A DNA stretch of 64,000 nt from CAWKKW01 sp963850345 (lineage in GTDB: Bacteria > Acidobacteriota > Terriglobia > Terriglobales > Acidobacteriaceae). The notes under the pieces are model-generated. The model had not been told where the DNA came from and did not search any database. It saw only the letters and a list, made by a program, of their open reading frames with translations. The stretch covers positions 372,001 to 436,000 of the forward strand of contig CAWKKW010000009.1 in the NCBI GenBank assembly GCA_963850345.1. The letters run 5' to 3'. Below are positions 23,657-33,322 of this stretch, piece after piece; position 1 is the first letter of the stretch, and each line of letters starts with the position of its first letter. The position numbers were made by a program, and so were the translations under genes.

Positions 23657-25750
23657 ATGAGGAATCGACACTTGAGGCGTTACGGAATCCTTCGAACCAA
23701 AAGATTATTAGCCACCCTGGCTGTACTGGCTGCGGGGGCGGGCTGTTGCGCGGCACAGACCACCGGCAAAGCCACCGAAGAAAAGTTTGCGCCCTTGCCG
23801 GGCCTGGACAAGGCTGCGATGGATACGTCGGCGGACCCCTGCACCAACTTCTACCAGTACGCCTGCGGCAACTTCTCCAAGACGCACCCGATTCCGAGCG
23901 ACATGCCGGCGTTTGATCAGTTCGTGAACCTTTACGAATTCAACACCGCCGCGCTTCGTGCCCTGGTTGAAAAAGCGGCCAGCGCGGGTCAGGACCGCAG
24001 CGCGAACGAACAGAAGATCGGCGACTACTTCGGTACCTGCATGGACACTGCGGCGATTGAAAAGAAGGGTCTCGCGCCCATTCAGCCGGAACTCGACAAG
24101 ATCGCGGCCGTGACCAATAAGAATGAGCTGCCGGCGCTGATCGCCCATTTCAATCGGGAGCAGGCGGCCATGTTCATGGACTTCGGTTCGCAGCAGGATT
24201 TTAAGGACGCCAGCCGCGAGATCGCGTACGCCGACCAGGGTGGCCTGGGGCTGCCGGAGAAGGACTACTACTTCCGCACCGATGCAAAGAGTGAAGAGAC
24301 GCGGAAGCAATACGTGCAGCACCTGACCAATGTGCTGAAGCTGCTCGGCGAACCCGCAGACAAGGCCGGCAGTGACGCGCAGAAGGTCATGGCCATGGAG
24401 ACCGAGCTGGCTAAGTCGTCGATGGGCGTGGTCGATCGCCGCGATCCACTGAAGATCTATCACATGACCAGCGTGTCACGAGCCAACTTCGCGGTTCCGG
24501 CGCTGCAGGTCGAGCACTACATCCAATGGATCGGCGCGCCCCAGGTCAGCGAGCTAAACGTGACCTCACCGGACTACTTCCGCGAGTTGAATCGGGTGGT
24601 CGAGGGTACCGACCTCGACACATTGAAGACCTACATGCGCGTTCGCCTGATCGATTCGTTTTCGATGGGTCTGCCAAAGGCCTTTGACGACGAGAGCTTC
24701 GACTTCTATGGGCGCAAGCTAACCGGAACGCCGGAGCAGGAGGCGCGCTGGAAGCGTTGCGTCAACGCGACTGATGCCTCGCTCGGCGAAGCGCTCGGCC
24801 AGCTTTACGTGCAGCAGTACTTCACCCCCGACATGAAGGCCAAGACCCTGCAGATGGTGCACGACATCGAGGGAGCCATGGAGAAAGACCTCGACGGCCT
24901 CGACTGGATGAGCCCTGATACTAAGGTGAAGGCGAAGGAAAAGCTGCACGCCGTGGCCGACAAGATCGGCTATCCGGACAAGTGGCGCGACTACTCCAAG
25001 CTGAACATTACCCGGGGCGATGCGCTGGGTAACTCGATGCGGACGCGTGCGTTTCTCACCGAGTTCAACCTGAATAAGATTGGCAAGCCCATTGATCGCG
25101 GGCTGTGGGACATGTCGCCTCCTACGGTGAATGCGTACTACGACCCCAGCATGAACGACATCAACTTCCCCGCAGGCATCCTGCAGCCGGCTTTCTACGA
25201 CAAAAATGCGACCGACGCGACGAACTACGGCCACATCGGCGCGGTGGTGGGTCACGAACTGACCCACGGCTTTGACGACCAGGGTGCGAAGTTTGACTCC
25301 AAGGGCAATCTTGCTGACTGGTGGAGCGCGGAAGACAAGAAAAAGTTCGAAGAGCGGACCTCTTGCCTCGCAGATGAGTACAGCACCTTCACCGCAGTCG
25401 ACGACGTGAAGGTGAACGGGAAACTCACGCTGGGTGAAAACACTGCAGACAACGGCGGCCTCCGTCTGGCGTTGATGGCCATGCTAGGGCGGGCAGCGGA
25501 ATCGGGCATGGATCTGTCGAAGAAAACCGACGGCTACACTGCGGAGCAGCAGCTCTTTCTGGGCTACGCGCAAAACTGGTGCACCAACGACCGTCCTGAG
25601 ATGATTCGCATGCAGGTCCAGACCGATCCGCACTCCCCGGATGAGATTCGCGTCAAGGGACCCTTGGTCAACATGCCGGAATTCGCGAAGGCTTTCAGTT
25701 GCAAGACGGGGCAGGCGATGGCGCCGGCGAAACAATGCCGTATCTGGTGA
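23657..25750 (+). CDS. Exported M13-family (neprilysin-like) zinc metallopeptidase
   Basis: About 697 residues. The ATG at 23657 follows GAGAG closely and begins a good export signal (LLATLAVLAAGAGCCAAQ). An M13 N-terminal domain (DPCTNFYQYACGNF) is followed by the catalytic domain: zinc-binding HELTH at about 532, ligand-bearing GENTADNGG at about 593, and a C-terminal C-R-I-W, the family ending. M13 enzymes cleave oligopeptides. Two Cys follow the hydrophobic segment, but the -3 residue does not fit a lipobox well, so a soluble periplasmic enzyme is more likely than a lipoprotein. A hairpin terminator follows 20 bases after the stop. Confidence 0.93.
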   Translation: MRNRHLRRYGILRTKRLLATLAVLAAGAGCCAAQTTGKATEEKFAPLPGLDKAAMDTSADPCTNFYQYACGNFSKTHPIPSDMPAFDQFVNLYEFNTAALRALVEKAASAGQDRSANEQKIGDYFGTCMDTAAIEKKGLAPIQPELDKIAAVTNKNELPALIAHFNREQAAMFMDFGSQQDFKDASREIAYADQGGLGLPEKDYYFRTDAKSEETRKQYVQHLTNVLKLLGEPADKAGSDAQKVMAMETELAKSSMGVVDRRDPLKIYHMTSVSRANFAVPALQVEHYIQWIGAPQVSELNVTSPDYFRELNRVVEGTDLDTLKTYMRVRLIDSFSMGLPKAFDDESFDFYGRKLTGTPEQEARWKRCVNATDASLGEALGQLYVQQYFTPDMKAKTLQMVHDIEGAMEKDLDGLDWMSPDTKVKAKEKLHAVADKIGYPDKWRDYSKLNITRGDALGNSMRTRAFLTEFNLNKIGKPIDRGLWDMSPPTVNAYYDPSMNDINFPAGILQPAFYDKNATDATNYGHIGAVVGHELTHGFDDQGAKFDSKGNLADWWSAEDKKKFEERTSCLADEYSTFTAVDDVKVNGKLTLGENTADNGGLRLALMAMLGRAAESGMDLSKKTDGYTAEQQLFLGYAQNWCTNDRPEMIRMQVQTDPHSPDEIRVKGPLVNMPEFAKAFSCKTGQAMAPAKQCRIW

Positions 25751-25770
25751 TACGCCTATAAACCACAACC

Positions 25771-25797
25771 ACAGCCCTGCTTCGGCGGGGCTGTTTT
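25771..25797 (+). terminator. Rho-independent terminator of the M13 peptidase gene
   Basis: A 10-bp stem (25771-25780 with 25785-25794, one G-U pair) capped by a TTCG tetraloop and followed by a short T-run. It lies 20 bases after the peptidase stop and 45 bases before the sirtuin start. Confidence 0.85.
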
Positions 25798-25841
25798 GCT
25801 GCGCTGCAGAACCCCTCGCCGCCCGGCGTAAACTGGAGTCG

Positions 25842-26612
25842 ATGAAGCCGTCGTCCCCGCCGCAATCCCAACCAGGCCAATCGAAGCTGGTGATCTCTCC
25901 ACAGGATCGGATTTTCGTGTTAACCGGAGCAGGCATCAGCGCCGAGAGCGGACTGGCGACCTTTCGCGCCAGCGACGGTCTCTGGAGCGGGCATCGGGTG
26001 GAGAGCGTTGCCTCCCCCGAGGGCTGGCAAGCCGATCCCGAACTGGTGTGGAACTTCTATTCGCAGCGACGGCACGATGCGGCGGCCGCGGCGCCCAATC
26101 CGGCCCATCTTGCCCTGGCTGCGCTTGAGGGCAAACTTGGCGATCGCTTGTTCCTGTGCACCCAAAACGTGGACGATCTGCACGAGCGTGCCGGCAGCCG
26201 CAATCTCATCCACATGCACGGCGAACTGTTTCTATCTCGCTGCGAGGACGACTGCGGAGAGCCGGTCTTTCCGGATCGCAACTCGTATCGTGGCGCTGAA
26301 AATATCCCGCTCTGCTCCTGCGGCGCGCGCATCCGTCCGCACATTGTCTGGTTCGGGGAAATCCCGCTGGAGATGGATCGCATCGGCAGGGAACTGGATC
26401 ACTGCACGATCCTGCTGGTCGTCGGCACGTCGGGCGCCGTGTATCCCGCTGCCAACTTCGTGCAGTGGGCCAACCAGCGCAATCGGGGCGCTCAGACTCG
26501 AGTTCGCACCTATTACGTCGGCCCGGAACCGCCGCTCAACGCCGCGGCCTTTCACCAGGTCTTTCTGGGGAATGCCGGCCAGGTCCTCCCCGAATTGTTT
26601 CAGGCCGAATGA
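25842..26612 (+). CDS. cobB: Class III sirtuin, NAD-dependent protein deacylase (CobB-like)
   Basis: A 256-residue SIR2 enzyme removing acyl groups from lysines with NAD+. Motifs: GAGISAESG (NAD), GLWSGHRVESVASPEGW typical of class III sirtuins, the FYSQRR segment carrying the Tyr/Arg pair that favours succinyl/malonyl substrates, TQNVDDLHERAG, catalytic His in HMHGELF, and zinc Cys pairs (SRC..DDC and CSCG). The chosen ATG at 25842 has GGAG close upstream; open frame further upstream runs over the terminator and the peptidase gene. The substrate class is inferred from the Tyr/Arg pair. Confidence 0.92.
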   Translation: MKPSSPPQSQPGQSKLVISPQDRIFVLTGAGISAESGLATFRASDGLWSGHRVESVASPEGWQADPELVWNFYSQRRHDAAAAAPNPAHLALAALEGKLGDRLFLCTQNVDDLHERAGSRNLIHMHGELFLSRCEDDCGEPVFPDRNSYRGAENIPLCSCGARIRPHIVWFGEIPLEMDRIGRELDHCTILLVVGTSGAVYPAANFVQWANQRNRGAQTRVRTYYVGPEPPLNAAAFHQVFLGNAGQVLPELFQAE

Positions 26613-26762
26613 CGAGCGAGCAGTTCGAAATCGGATGACGAAAGTTTTCCAATCGAACATCGCGGGAGGGCAGAGATTGCCAATCGTTGCCTGGTGTCTG
26701 TACGGTGTCTTGGAAACGATTGGACTGCCTACCAGGCACGCAAAGCGCAGATCCCTCTCTCT

Positions 26763-28082
26763 ATGAAGAACCCTGAATATCAAAGTGGATTCGGCAATGA
26801 GTTCGCAACCGAGGCCGTGGCCGGTGCCCTGCCGCAGGGGCAGAACTCGCCACAGAAGGCGCCGCTCGGGCTTTACACGGAGCAATTCAGCGGCACGACG
26901 TTTACTGCTCCTCGATCGGTCAATCGCCGCAGCTGGACCTACCGCATTCGGCCCTCGGTTACGCACAAGCCCTACCAGGAGATCTCGGCAGGCCTGATCC
27001 GCAGCGGCCCGTTCACCGAGGTGCCTACGCCGCCGAATCAATTGCGATGGGACCCGCTGCCCCTGCCCGAGAAGCCGACCGACTTCGTGGACGGGCTGGT
27101 CACACTGGGCGGGAACGGCGATCCGGCCATGCACGCCGGCGTCGCAATTCACCTGTATGCCGCGACCGCTTCCATGATTGATCGCTTCTTCTACAGTGCG
27201 GATGGCGAATTCCTGGTGGTGCCGCAACTCGGCAAGCTGGTGATTCATACCGAACTTGGCACTCTGCATGTCGCGCCGGGAGAAATCGCTGTCCTGCCGC
27301 GTGGGCTCAAGTTTCGGGTAGACCTGGTCGAGAAGGCCGCTCGCGGCTACATCTGCGAAAACTACGGAGCGCAATTCCGCCTGCCTGAACTTGGGCCTAT
27401 CGGCGCCAATGGTCTGGCGAATGCCCGCGACTTTCTGACACCGACCGCGGCCTTTGAAGACAGGGAAGGCGACTTCCGGATCGTGAGCAAATTTCTCGGC
27501 CGCCTATGGGCCGCGGAGATCGATCACTCCCCGCTGGACGTGGTGGCGTGGCACGGCAACTACGCGCCGTACAAGTACGATCTGGCCCGCTTCAATTGCA
27601 TCAATTCGGTCAGCTTCGATCACCCCGACCCGTCGATCTACACGGTGCTCACCTCGCCGACCGCGACGCCGGGCACTGCCAACGTCGACTTCGCGATCTT
27701 TCCGCCGCGCTGGCTGGTAGCAGAACATACCTTCCGGCCGCCCTGGTTCCATCGCAACATGATGAACGAATTCATGGGGCTGGTCTTTGGCCAATACGAC
27801 GCCAAAGCTGAGGGATTTGTTCCCGGTGGCGCGAGCCTGCACAACTGCATGGCGGGGCACGGCCCAGACGCCGAAACGTACGAGCGCGCCAGCAACGCGG
27901 AGTTGAAGCCGCAGCAGCTGGCAGACACGCTGGCCTTCATGTTCGAGACACAGTGGGTGGTCCGGCCGACACGATTCGCGCTCGAGACGCGCGTGCTGCA
28001 GCATGAATACTTCGAGTGCTGGCAGGGATTGAAGCGGCACTTTTCACATGGTGGCGGTTCCGGAAGCTCGGAGAAATCATGA
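26763..28082 (+). CDS. hmgA: Homogentisate 1,2-dioxygenase
   Basis: A 439-residue iron dioxygenase opening the ring of homogentisate to maleylacetoacetate in tyrosine/phenylalanine catabolism. The N-terminus (YQSGFGNEFATEA) is characteristic. Candidate iron ligands are H330, E336 and H366; their spacing (6 and 30 residues) matches H335/E341/H371 of the human enzyme. HGNYAPYKYDL and GASLHNCMAGHGPD are family signatures. The start at 26763 fits the family; no good ribosome-binding site is seen there. It is followed 208 bases later by fahA, the last enzyme of the pathway. A maleylacetoacetate isomerase gene is not in this window. Confidence 0.96.
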   Translation: MKNPEYQSGFGNEFATEAVAGALPQGQNSPQKAPLGLYTEQFSGTTFTAPRSVNRRSWTYRIRPSVTHKPYQEISAGLIRSGPFTEVPTPPNQLRWDPLPLPEKPTDFVDGLVTLGGNGDPAMHAGVAIHLYAATASMIDRFFYSADGEFLVVPQLGKLVIHTELGTLHVAPGEIAVLPRGLKFRVDLVEKAARGYICENYGAQFRLPELGPIGANGLANARDFLTPTAAFEDREGDFRIVSKFLGRLWAAEIDHSPLDVVAWHGNYAPYKYDLARFNCINSVSFDHPDPSIYTVLTSPTATPGTANVDFAIFPPRWLVAEHTFRPPWFHRNMMNEFMGLVFGQYDAKAEGFVPGGASLHNCMAGHGPDAETYERASNAELKPQQLADTLAFMFETQWVVRPTRFALETRVLQHEYFECWQGLKRHFSHGGGSGSSEKS

Positions 28083-28290
28083 TCCGCACTGAGGGCGCCG
28101 CGCAGCCGACCTGCGATTTGCGGTGGCGCATCTCGTCGAATACGTGCCATGCTTTGTGGCAATTTCGCTGCTGTTTCCAGCATCGACTCAGCCGTGCTTC
28201 CAGTCTTGCCTCAGGAAGCCGAATTGATTAGCGGCATGATCGTAGTAGTTGCAGTTCAGGAATGATGGTTTTGCGCGCATTGGGGTGTAC

Positions 28291-29613
28291 ATGAGAACTC
28301 AGGAACAGCGGCTGACCAGTTGGGTCAGATCCGCCAACGAACCCGACTCCGACTTTCCCATCCAGAATCTTCCCTACGGAGTGTTCCGGCGTCTCAGCGG
28401 TCATGGGCCAGCGTCGATCGGCGTCGCCATTGGCGACCTGATTCTCGACCTGCGCGGGTGCGAACAGGAAGCCCTGCTGGAAGGCCTGCCGCGTGCCGTA
28501 ATCGATGCCTGCGAAGCCGACTCGCTAAACCAGCTCATGGCGCTCACCCCTTCGCACTGGTCGGCGCTGCGCTACCATCTCACCGCCCTGCTCACTTCGG
28601 AATCGGCCGCCTGGCGCGCACACGAACGCTCGGTGGAGCCGCTGCTGGTTCGCCGCGACGAAGTCATGATGCTGCCCCCGGCTTCTATTCGCGACTACAC
28701 CGACTTCTATGCCTCGATCCACCACGCGACCAATGTGGGCAAACTCTTCCGCCCCGACAACCCGCTGCTGCCCAACTACAAATATCTGCCCGTCGGCTAT
28801 CACGGGCGCGCTTCCTCAATCGTGGTGAGCGGAACGCCGATTCATCGGCCGATGGGCCAGTTCAAGCCCGAGGGTCAGGTGGAGCCGGTCTTCGGCCCGA
28901 CGCGGGCACTGGATTATGAACTCGAGGTCGGCGTCTTCATCGGGCAGGGGAACAGCCAGGGCGGCGCGATTTCGATGGAGGCGGCGAGCTCCCGCATCTT
29001 CGGCCTATGCCTGCTGAATGACTGGTCGGCTCGCGATATCCAGGCATGGGAGGCCCAACCGCTCGGCCCGTTTCTGTCGAAGAATTTCGCGACCTCGGTA
29101 TCGCCCTGGGTTGTCTCCATGGAAGCGCTGGAACCCTTCCGCACTGCGGCGTTCGTGCGGCTGGAGGGCGATCCTGAGCCGCTGCCGTATCTCTCGTCGT
29201 TAGCGGATCAGGCCAGCGGAGCGATCGACATCACGCTCGAAGTCACGCTCAGTTCGCAACGAATGCGCGAGTCTGGACTGGAACCGATGCAGATCAGCCG
29301 CGGCGAATTCGCCGACCTGTATTGGACGGTCGCGCAGTTGGTGGTACACCACGCCAGCGGCGGCTGCAATCTGTGCCCTGGTGACTTGCTGGGCAGCGGA
29401 ACGGTTTCCGGTCCGACGGAAGATTCTCTCGGCTGCCTGCTCGAAAAAACGCGGCGAGGCGCGGAACCGATTCGCCTGCCCACCGGAGAAATGCGGAGCT
29501 TCCTCGAGGATGGCGACGAAGTAGTTCTACGCGGATATTGCGAGCGGGAAGGCTTCGCTCGGATCGGCTTCGGCGAGTGCCGCGGAACGGTGGAGTCGCC
29601 CCGCAGGCACTGA
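28291..29613 (+). CDS. fahA: Fumarylacetoacetase
   Basis: A 440-residue hydrolase that splits fumarylacetoacetate into fumarate and acetoacetate, the final step of tyrosine breakdown. Family segments are plain: DYTDFYASIHHATNVGKLFR (catalytic His and metal-binding Asp), YHGRASSIVVSGTPI, NDWSARDIQAWEAQPLGPF and GSGTVSGP near the end. The ATG at 28291 is preceded by GGGGT; upstream in-frame residues are not family-like. It follows hmgA on the same strand with a 208-base gap that holds no other gene, so it may have its own promoter. Confidence 0.96.
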   Translation: MRTQEQRLTSWVRSANEPDSDFPIQNLPYGVFRRLSGHGPASIGVAIGDLILDLRGCEQEALLEGLPRAVIDACEADSLNQLMALTPSHWSALRYHLTALLTSESAAWRAHERSVEPLLVRRDEVMMLPPASIRDYTDFYASIHHATNVGKLFRPDNPLLPNYKYLPVGYHGRASSIVVSGTPIHRPMGQFKPEGQVEPVFGPTRALDYELEVGVFIGQGNSQGGAISMEAASSRIFGLCLLNDWSARDIQAWEAQPLGPFLSKNFATSVSPWVVSMEALEPFRTAAFVRLEGDPEPLPYLSSLADQASGAIDITLEVTLSSQRMRESGLEPMQISRGEFADLYWTVAQLVVHHASGGCNLCPGDLLGSGTVSGPTEDSLGCLLEKTRRGAEPIRLPTGEMRSFLEDGDEVVLRGYCEREGFARIGFGECRGTVESPRRH

Positions 29614-29626
29614 AGCGAAGCGGGGC

Positions 29627-30181
29627 TTACTCGGCTTTTGCGATGGTGACGTACTTCTTGCCGACGTAGAGCCTGTAGTGATGCGGCGACGAAGGGTCCG
29701 CACGAACTTGTAGCGGTGTGGGCCGGCGTAGTTCCGCATCGTTCACCGTGTCGACCGTGAAGACTTCATGGCCGCCAATGTCGGTGATGATGAATTTGTT
29801 GCCCGCGATGAAACCGGCCCCGTAGGCTCCCGGCGAAAGCTTTTTGCCACTGATTTCGATCGGCACTTCGGTGATGAAGTAGGCCTGGTATTTCTCCTGG
29901 ACGCCGGTCGAGTAGCCGGAGTTATCCACCAGCGTGACCAGCACCATGTAGCCATCCGCGAACCGCACTCCGCCTGAATTGCGCGTCTGTGTGGTTGCGG
30001 ACTGCCCACGGTAGAAGACTGCCGGTGGAAGGATCTTGGCAGCTTGCGCCGGCGTGAGAGCCGCTTCGCTCTCCACTTTAGCTGCGGGCTCCTGGCTGAA
30101 GGCGGACACGGCTGACAGGCCAAGCAGCGCCACAAAAAGTACTGCCGTACAACGGATCGACATACTGAATCGCTGGGTCAT
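29627..30181 (-). CDS. Secreted protein of unknown function
   Basis: A 184-residue protein starting at the ATG 30181 with GAGAG just upstream. A signal peptide (CTAVLFVALLGLSAVSAFS) is followed by a soluble domain of mostly beta character (VRFADGYMVLVTLVDNSGY, KYQAYFITEVPIEI, YGAGFIAGNKFIITDIGG). No family, metal motif or membrane anchor is recognised. It is convergent with fahA (13-base gap) and lies downstream of the LacI regulator gene on the same strand, 67 bases after that gene's neighbouring end. Confidence 0.62.
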   Translation of the reverse strand: MTQRFSMSIRCTAVLFVALLGLSAVSAFSQEPAAKVESEAALTPAQAAKILPPAVFYRGQSATTQTRNSGGVRFADGYMVLVTLVDNSGYSTGVQEKYQAYFITEVPIEISGKKLSPGAYGAGFIAGNKFIITDIGGHEVFTVDTVNDAELRRPTPLQVRADPSSPHHYRLYVGKKYVTIAKAE

Positions 30182-30248
30182 ATGCTCTCTTCTGCGTGCG
30201 CCCCGAGTATATACGCAGGGCATCGGCTCTTCGCTTCGGGATTTCTGT

Positions 30249-31352
30249 TCAATGCTTACGGCTCTTTCGCTGTATCGCGGGCGGCAGTTTCGCGACGGGA
30301 GGCCGGGTCGACTCGCGGATAATCAACTCGGGGACGATCGGCACCTCATCTGCCACGTCCTTGTTTCCCTGCAGCCGCTTGAGCAGCAGGCGTGCCGCCG
30401 CTGTGCCCATCTGCCGCAAGGGCTGACGAATCGTGGTGAGACTCGGGTTTTGAAATGCGGCGCTCTGAATATCGTCGAACCCCACGATGGACACATCTTC
30501 GGGCACCCGGATGCCCCGGTCCCGAAAGGCACGGATCGCGCCGATGGCGGCGATGTCGTTGTAGGAGATCAGCGCGGTGAACGGCGACTTCTGCGCGAGA
30601 AGCTTTTCGACTACGGGGTAGCCAAGCTCGGGGGACGACAGGTTCACTTCCAGCTGAACGACCAGTTCGGGGCGAACCTCGAGACCAAGTTCCTTGGCCA
30701 CCGCCATCAGGCTCTTCCAACGCGCATCCGAGTCCGAACTGAACGTCTGTCCCCGCATGAACGCGATCTCCCGGTGACCGAGATGGTGCAGATGCCGCAG
30801 GGCGAGGTCGGCGGCCCGGTTGTGATCGAGCACGATGTTGGTCACGCCTTCGATCTTGCGGTGGTTGGCGATAGCCACGACGGGCAGCGGCAGCGGGTGC
30901 TGGAGCGCAGTGTCGATGGCGATAAATCCCTCGACCGATCGCTCCATCAGGAGGCCGGGATACTCTTCAATCAGGTCAGCCTTGCGGCGATGGCTGGCGG
31001 TGAGATAGAAGTAGCCTTCTTCGAGCAGCACTTCTTCAATGCCGTCGAGAATCAGGACTGAATAGCCGTCACTCAGTTCGGGAACCAGCACGCCGATCGA
31101 AAAGGATTGCCGCTTGCGTAGAGAACGGGCGTAGAAGCTGGGCCGGTAATCGAATTTCTTGGCCGCGGCGATGACGCGATCCCGCGTCTCCTGCGGAATG
31201 GAGCGCACGCCGGGGGCATTGTTTAGGACCAAGGAAATGGTTGCGGGCGACAGGTCGAGATAGGCCCCCAACACCTTGAGACTGATGGGCTGACTCGGAA
31301 GTCCGCCCTTGCTACCTTGCTGGGGCATACCACTTTGTAGCGGGTTCGTCAT
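30249..31352 (-). CDS. LacI-family transcriptional regulator
   Basis: About 367 residues. A LacI helix-turn-helix lies near the N-terminus (VLGAYLDLSPATISLVLNN) with the hinge region FDYRPSFYARSLRKRQS. A periplasmic-binding-protein-like effector domain follows, with ALISYNDIAAIGAIRAFRDRG and VSIVGFDDIQSA. The sugar-type effector is unknown. The HTH is preceded by about 25 extra residues and has the less usual LDLSPATIS in place of AGVSxATVS. The start is uncertain: 31352 (ATG) is a compromise between a longer open frame to 31409 and a shorter ATG. No target operator is obvious here. Confidence 0.88.
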   Translation of the reverse strand: MTNPLQSGMPQQGSKGGLPSQPISLKVLGAYLDLSPATISLVLNNAPGVRSIPQETRDRVIAAAKKFDYRPSFYARSLRKRQSFSIGVLVPELSDGYSVLILDGIEEVLLEEGYFYLTASHRRKADLIEEYPGLLMERSVEGFIAIDTALQHPLPLPVVAIANHRKIEGVTNIVLDHNRAADLALRHLHHLGHREIAFMRGQTFSSDSDARWKSLMAVAKELGLEVRPELVVQLEVNLSSPELGYPVVEKLLAQKSPFTALISYNDIAAIGAIRAFRDRGIRVPEDVSIVGFDDIQSAAFQNPSLTTIRQPLRQMGTAAARLLLKRLQGNKDVADEVPIVPELIIRESTRPPVAKLPPAIQRKSRKH

Positions 31353-31696
31353 AGGTTGTTCAATCAAAATCCCGCGAGTGGCCACTTCGGCAGCAAAAAT
31401 CGAAGGCACAAATTAGCACGAGCAGGCACGCTGATCGAGATTTCCGGCACGGATGGACGCTAGAGCGCGATCGGCTCAGGACAAAGAAAACGCTCTGCTC
31501 AATGATCATTGTGAAGTAAAGGAACATGCGGTGGCGACGGCAGAGATCGCGACCGCAGCGAACGATTGCTCCGGAGTGCTTAGCTTCCTGAAGAGACTAC
31601 GCTGTCGTCGTCCGGTGAACCATTCGCTCGGCCCTTTGGCTCAAGGCTGTGCTCCAACTCTTTGGAAGTTCATTGTCTGTTCGTCTTAACTTTCGC
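31353..31696. other. Intergenic region, no gene seen
   Basis: This gap lies upstream of the LacI gene and downstream of the DUF2255 gene, both on the minus strand. A 78-codon plus-strand frame (31453-31689) lacks a ribosome-binding site and protein-like features. I see no hairpin with T-run and no RNA gene. It should contain the LacI promoter. Confidence 0.45.
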
Positions 31697-32068
31697 TCAT
31701 CGTGGCTGAATCAAGACTGTGGCCGAGCGTGATCGCTCCCCAACCATAGGAGCCAGATATGGGCTCTGGTTGTACTTTTCGCGGTAGGCCGCGTCAATAT
31801 CGGACTGCGGAACGTTCGAGGCGTCTTCGAAGGTTACTTCCTTCGTGAGTCCGGCGGTCGTGATCCTGCCTGCCTGTTGCTGCATGGCCGCTTTGTACCA
31901 GCGAGAAGAGACCCCGCTGTAGGGTCGGACATACAGGTTCCCATTCACGACCACTGACCAGATCCAGGTCGGAGTGCCATAGCTTGTTCCGTCTTCGCGG
32001 AAAGGAGACACATGCAGGTCGTCCGCGGCTGCGATAGCAGCTAATTCACTCTCAGTCCATGCACTCAT
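31697..32068 (-). CDS. DUF2255-family protein
   Basis: A 123-residue cytoplasmic protein with the DUF2255 pattern: N-terminal ESELAAIAAADDLHVSPFR, TPTWIWSVVVNGNLYVRPYSG and SSRWYKAA. The fold is thought to be split-barrel-like and the biochemical role is unknown. The ATG at 32068 is preceded by GAGGAGG, a near-perfect ribosome-binding site, which decides the start over a longer frame. It is the last gene of a four-gene unit 10 bases after the carboxymuconolactone decarboxylase-like gene. Confidence 0.85.
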   Translation of the reverse strand: MSAWTESELAAIAAADDLHVSPFREDGTSYGTPTWIWSVVVNGNLYVRPYSGVSSRWYKAAMQQQAGRITTAGLTKEVTFEDASNVPQSDIDAAYREKYNQSPYLAPMVGERSRSATVLIQPR

Positions 32069-32078
32069 TGGGTCCTCC

Positions 32079-32849
32079 TCACTTCGTACGCTTCTCGAGA
32101 ACATCTTTGATAACGGGCGCAGCGGAGAACGCATTTGGCCAGCCAGCATAAAAGGCGATGTGGGTTACGATCTCGCCCGCTTCTGACGCCGTTAGGCCGT
32201 TATCCATGGCGCGGCCGAGGTGGTAAGGAATCTGCGCCACCTGTCCCGCTGCGATAAGAGCACTCACCGTCACCAGGCTCCGGTCCCGTGGGGCGAGCGC
32301 AGAACGAAGCCACAGATCACGAAAGAGCAGGTCTGTCGTGTTCTGAACGAGCCCTGGGGTCACAGTACCGAAGTTGTTCGCGACCTGAGTGGCGCGCTTC
32401 GCCTCGGCCTCTTCGTCGAGCGGCAGGAGGTGCTCCTTGCCCAGGGGCAGTTGATCCTGCTTGACGCCCTTCTCGCGGAATATGTCCTTGGCAACGGACA
32501 CCGCAGCCATTGCATTCGCCCAGCCTGAATAGAACGCAAGATGCGTGATGATCTCGGAGAGTTCGGCGGGCTTCACCCCATTGTCGAGTGCCAATGTGAA
32601 ATGAAATGGCATTTCGATCGTCTGCATACGTGCGATGAGAGCGGCCACAGTCACAATGCTGCGGTCACGCGCCGAAAGTTCGGGGCGACTCCAAAGGCCG
32701 TTCAGGAGTGCGTCCTTCGTATAGGCCTCGAGCGCCGGCGAGACGGAGCGCACGTCATTGTAGGTCAGTACGCCTATGGGGAGATGTTTGCTGTTAGTCA
32801 TGTTCATATTGTTTGCGAATGCGTCGCCAATAGACAGGGCTACCGTCAT
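32079..32849 (-). CDS. Tandem carboxymuconolactone decarboxylase (CMD/AhpD-like) protein
   Basis: A 256-residue protein with two CMD-type halves. The first (about 50-115) has ARDRSIVTVAALIA and EIITHLAFYSGWANAMAA. The second (about 175-245) has PRDRSLVTVSALIA and EIVTHIAFYAGWPNAFSA. Both lack the AhpD CxxC, so disulfide reductase activity is unlikely; related proteins are decarboxylases or of unknown function. The start at 32849 overlaps the previous stop as ATGA and has GGGAG 5 bases upstream, preferred over ATG 32861. It is translationally coupled to the lipocalin-like gene. Confidence 0.88.
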   Translation of the reverse strand: MTVALSIGDAFANNMNMTNSKHLPIGVLTYNDVRSVSPALEAYTKDALLNGLWSRPELSARDRSIVTVAALIARMQTIEMPFHFTLALDNGVKPAELSEIITHLAFYSGWANAMAAVSVAKDIFREKGVKQDQLPLGKEHLLPLDEEAEAKRATQVANNFGTVTPGLVQNTTDLLFRDLWLRSALAPRDRSLVTVSALIAAGQVAQIPYHLGRAMDNGLTASEAGEIVTHIAFYAGWPNAFSAAPVIKDVLEKRTK

Positions 32850-33322
32850 TCGTGCTCCCATAGAACCGACCAGTGTTCATCCGGTCGAGTGGAGCGAATC
32901 AGCAGGTGCCCATCTGCGGTGAACTCAAACTTGCGAGGCAGGTCTTTCCCGACAAGCCGATCGCGTGTGATCGAACCTTGCACGTGATGTGTCACAGTGT
33001 GCGCGGTCTCATTCACGTCGTAACGACCGAATGAGGCCTCATACCCGTTCAGCACATACTCGTTCGACAGTGAATTGGCGGAGGGTGGATACATCAACTG
33101 GACGGACATGTGGCCATCACGGGTGTAAATCAGCATGCCCTTGGGTTGCGGACCGGGTGCAGATTTTCCGTCCGGTCCGGGCGCATCGATTCGAACTAAG
33201 TGCCATGCGCCGATCAGCTTCTCCTGATCGCTGCCTGCTTTCGTGGTCTGGGCCGACACGCTTCCGACAAATGCGACAGCCAGCAAAAATACAAAGACGA
33301 AGCTTTTACGGACGGCACTCAT
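32846..33322 (-). CDS. Secreted lipocalin-like domain protein
   Basis: A 158-residue protein with a signal peptide (FVFVFLLAVAFVGSVSA). It has a Lipocalin_5-type domain: LIGAWHLVRIDAP at the start, GMLIYTRDGHMSVQLMYP in the middle, and TVTHHVQGSITRDRLVG. Such domains bind small hydrophobic ligands. It overlaps the aldo/keto reductase stop by 4 bases (ATGA) and the next start by 4 bases, so it lies in the middle of a tightly coupled operon. The ligand is unknown. Confidence 0.82.
   Translation of the reverse strand: MSAVRKSFVFVFLLAVAFVGSVSAQTTKAGSDQEKLIGAWHLVRIDAPGPDGKSAPGPQPKGMLIYTRDGHMSVQLMYPPSANSLSNEYVLNGYEASFGRYDVNETAHTVTHHVQGSITRDRLVGKDLPRKFEFTADGHLLIRSTRPDEHWSVLWEHE

Noticed and set aside
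32079..32849. AhpD-type peroxidase partner
   Set aside because: Neither CMD half has the CxxC needed for the AhpD disulfide chemistry.
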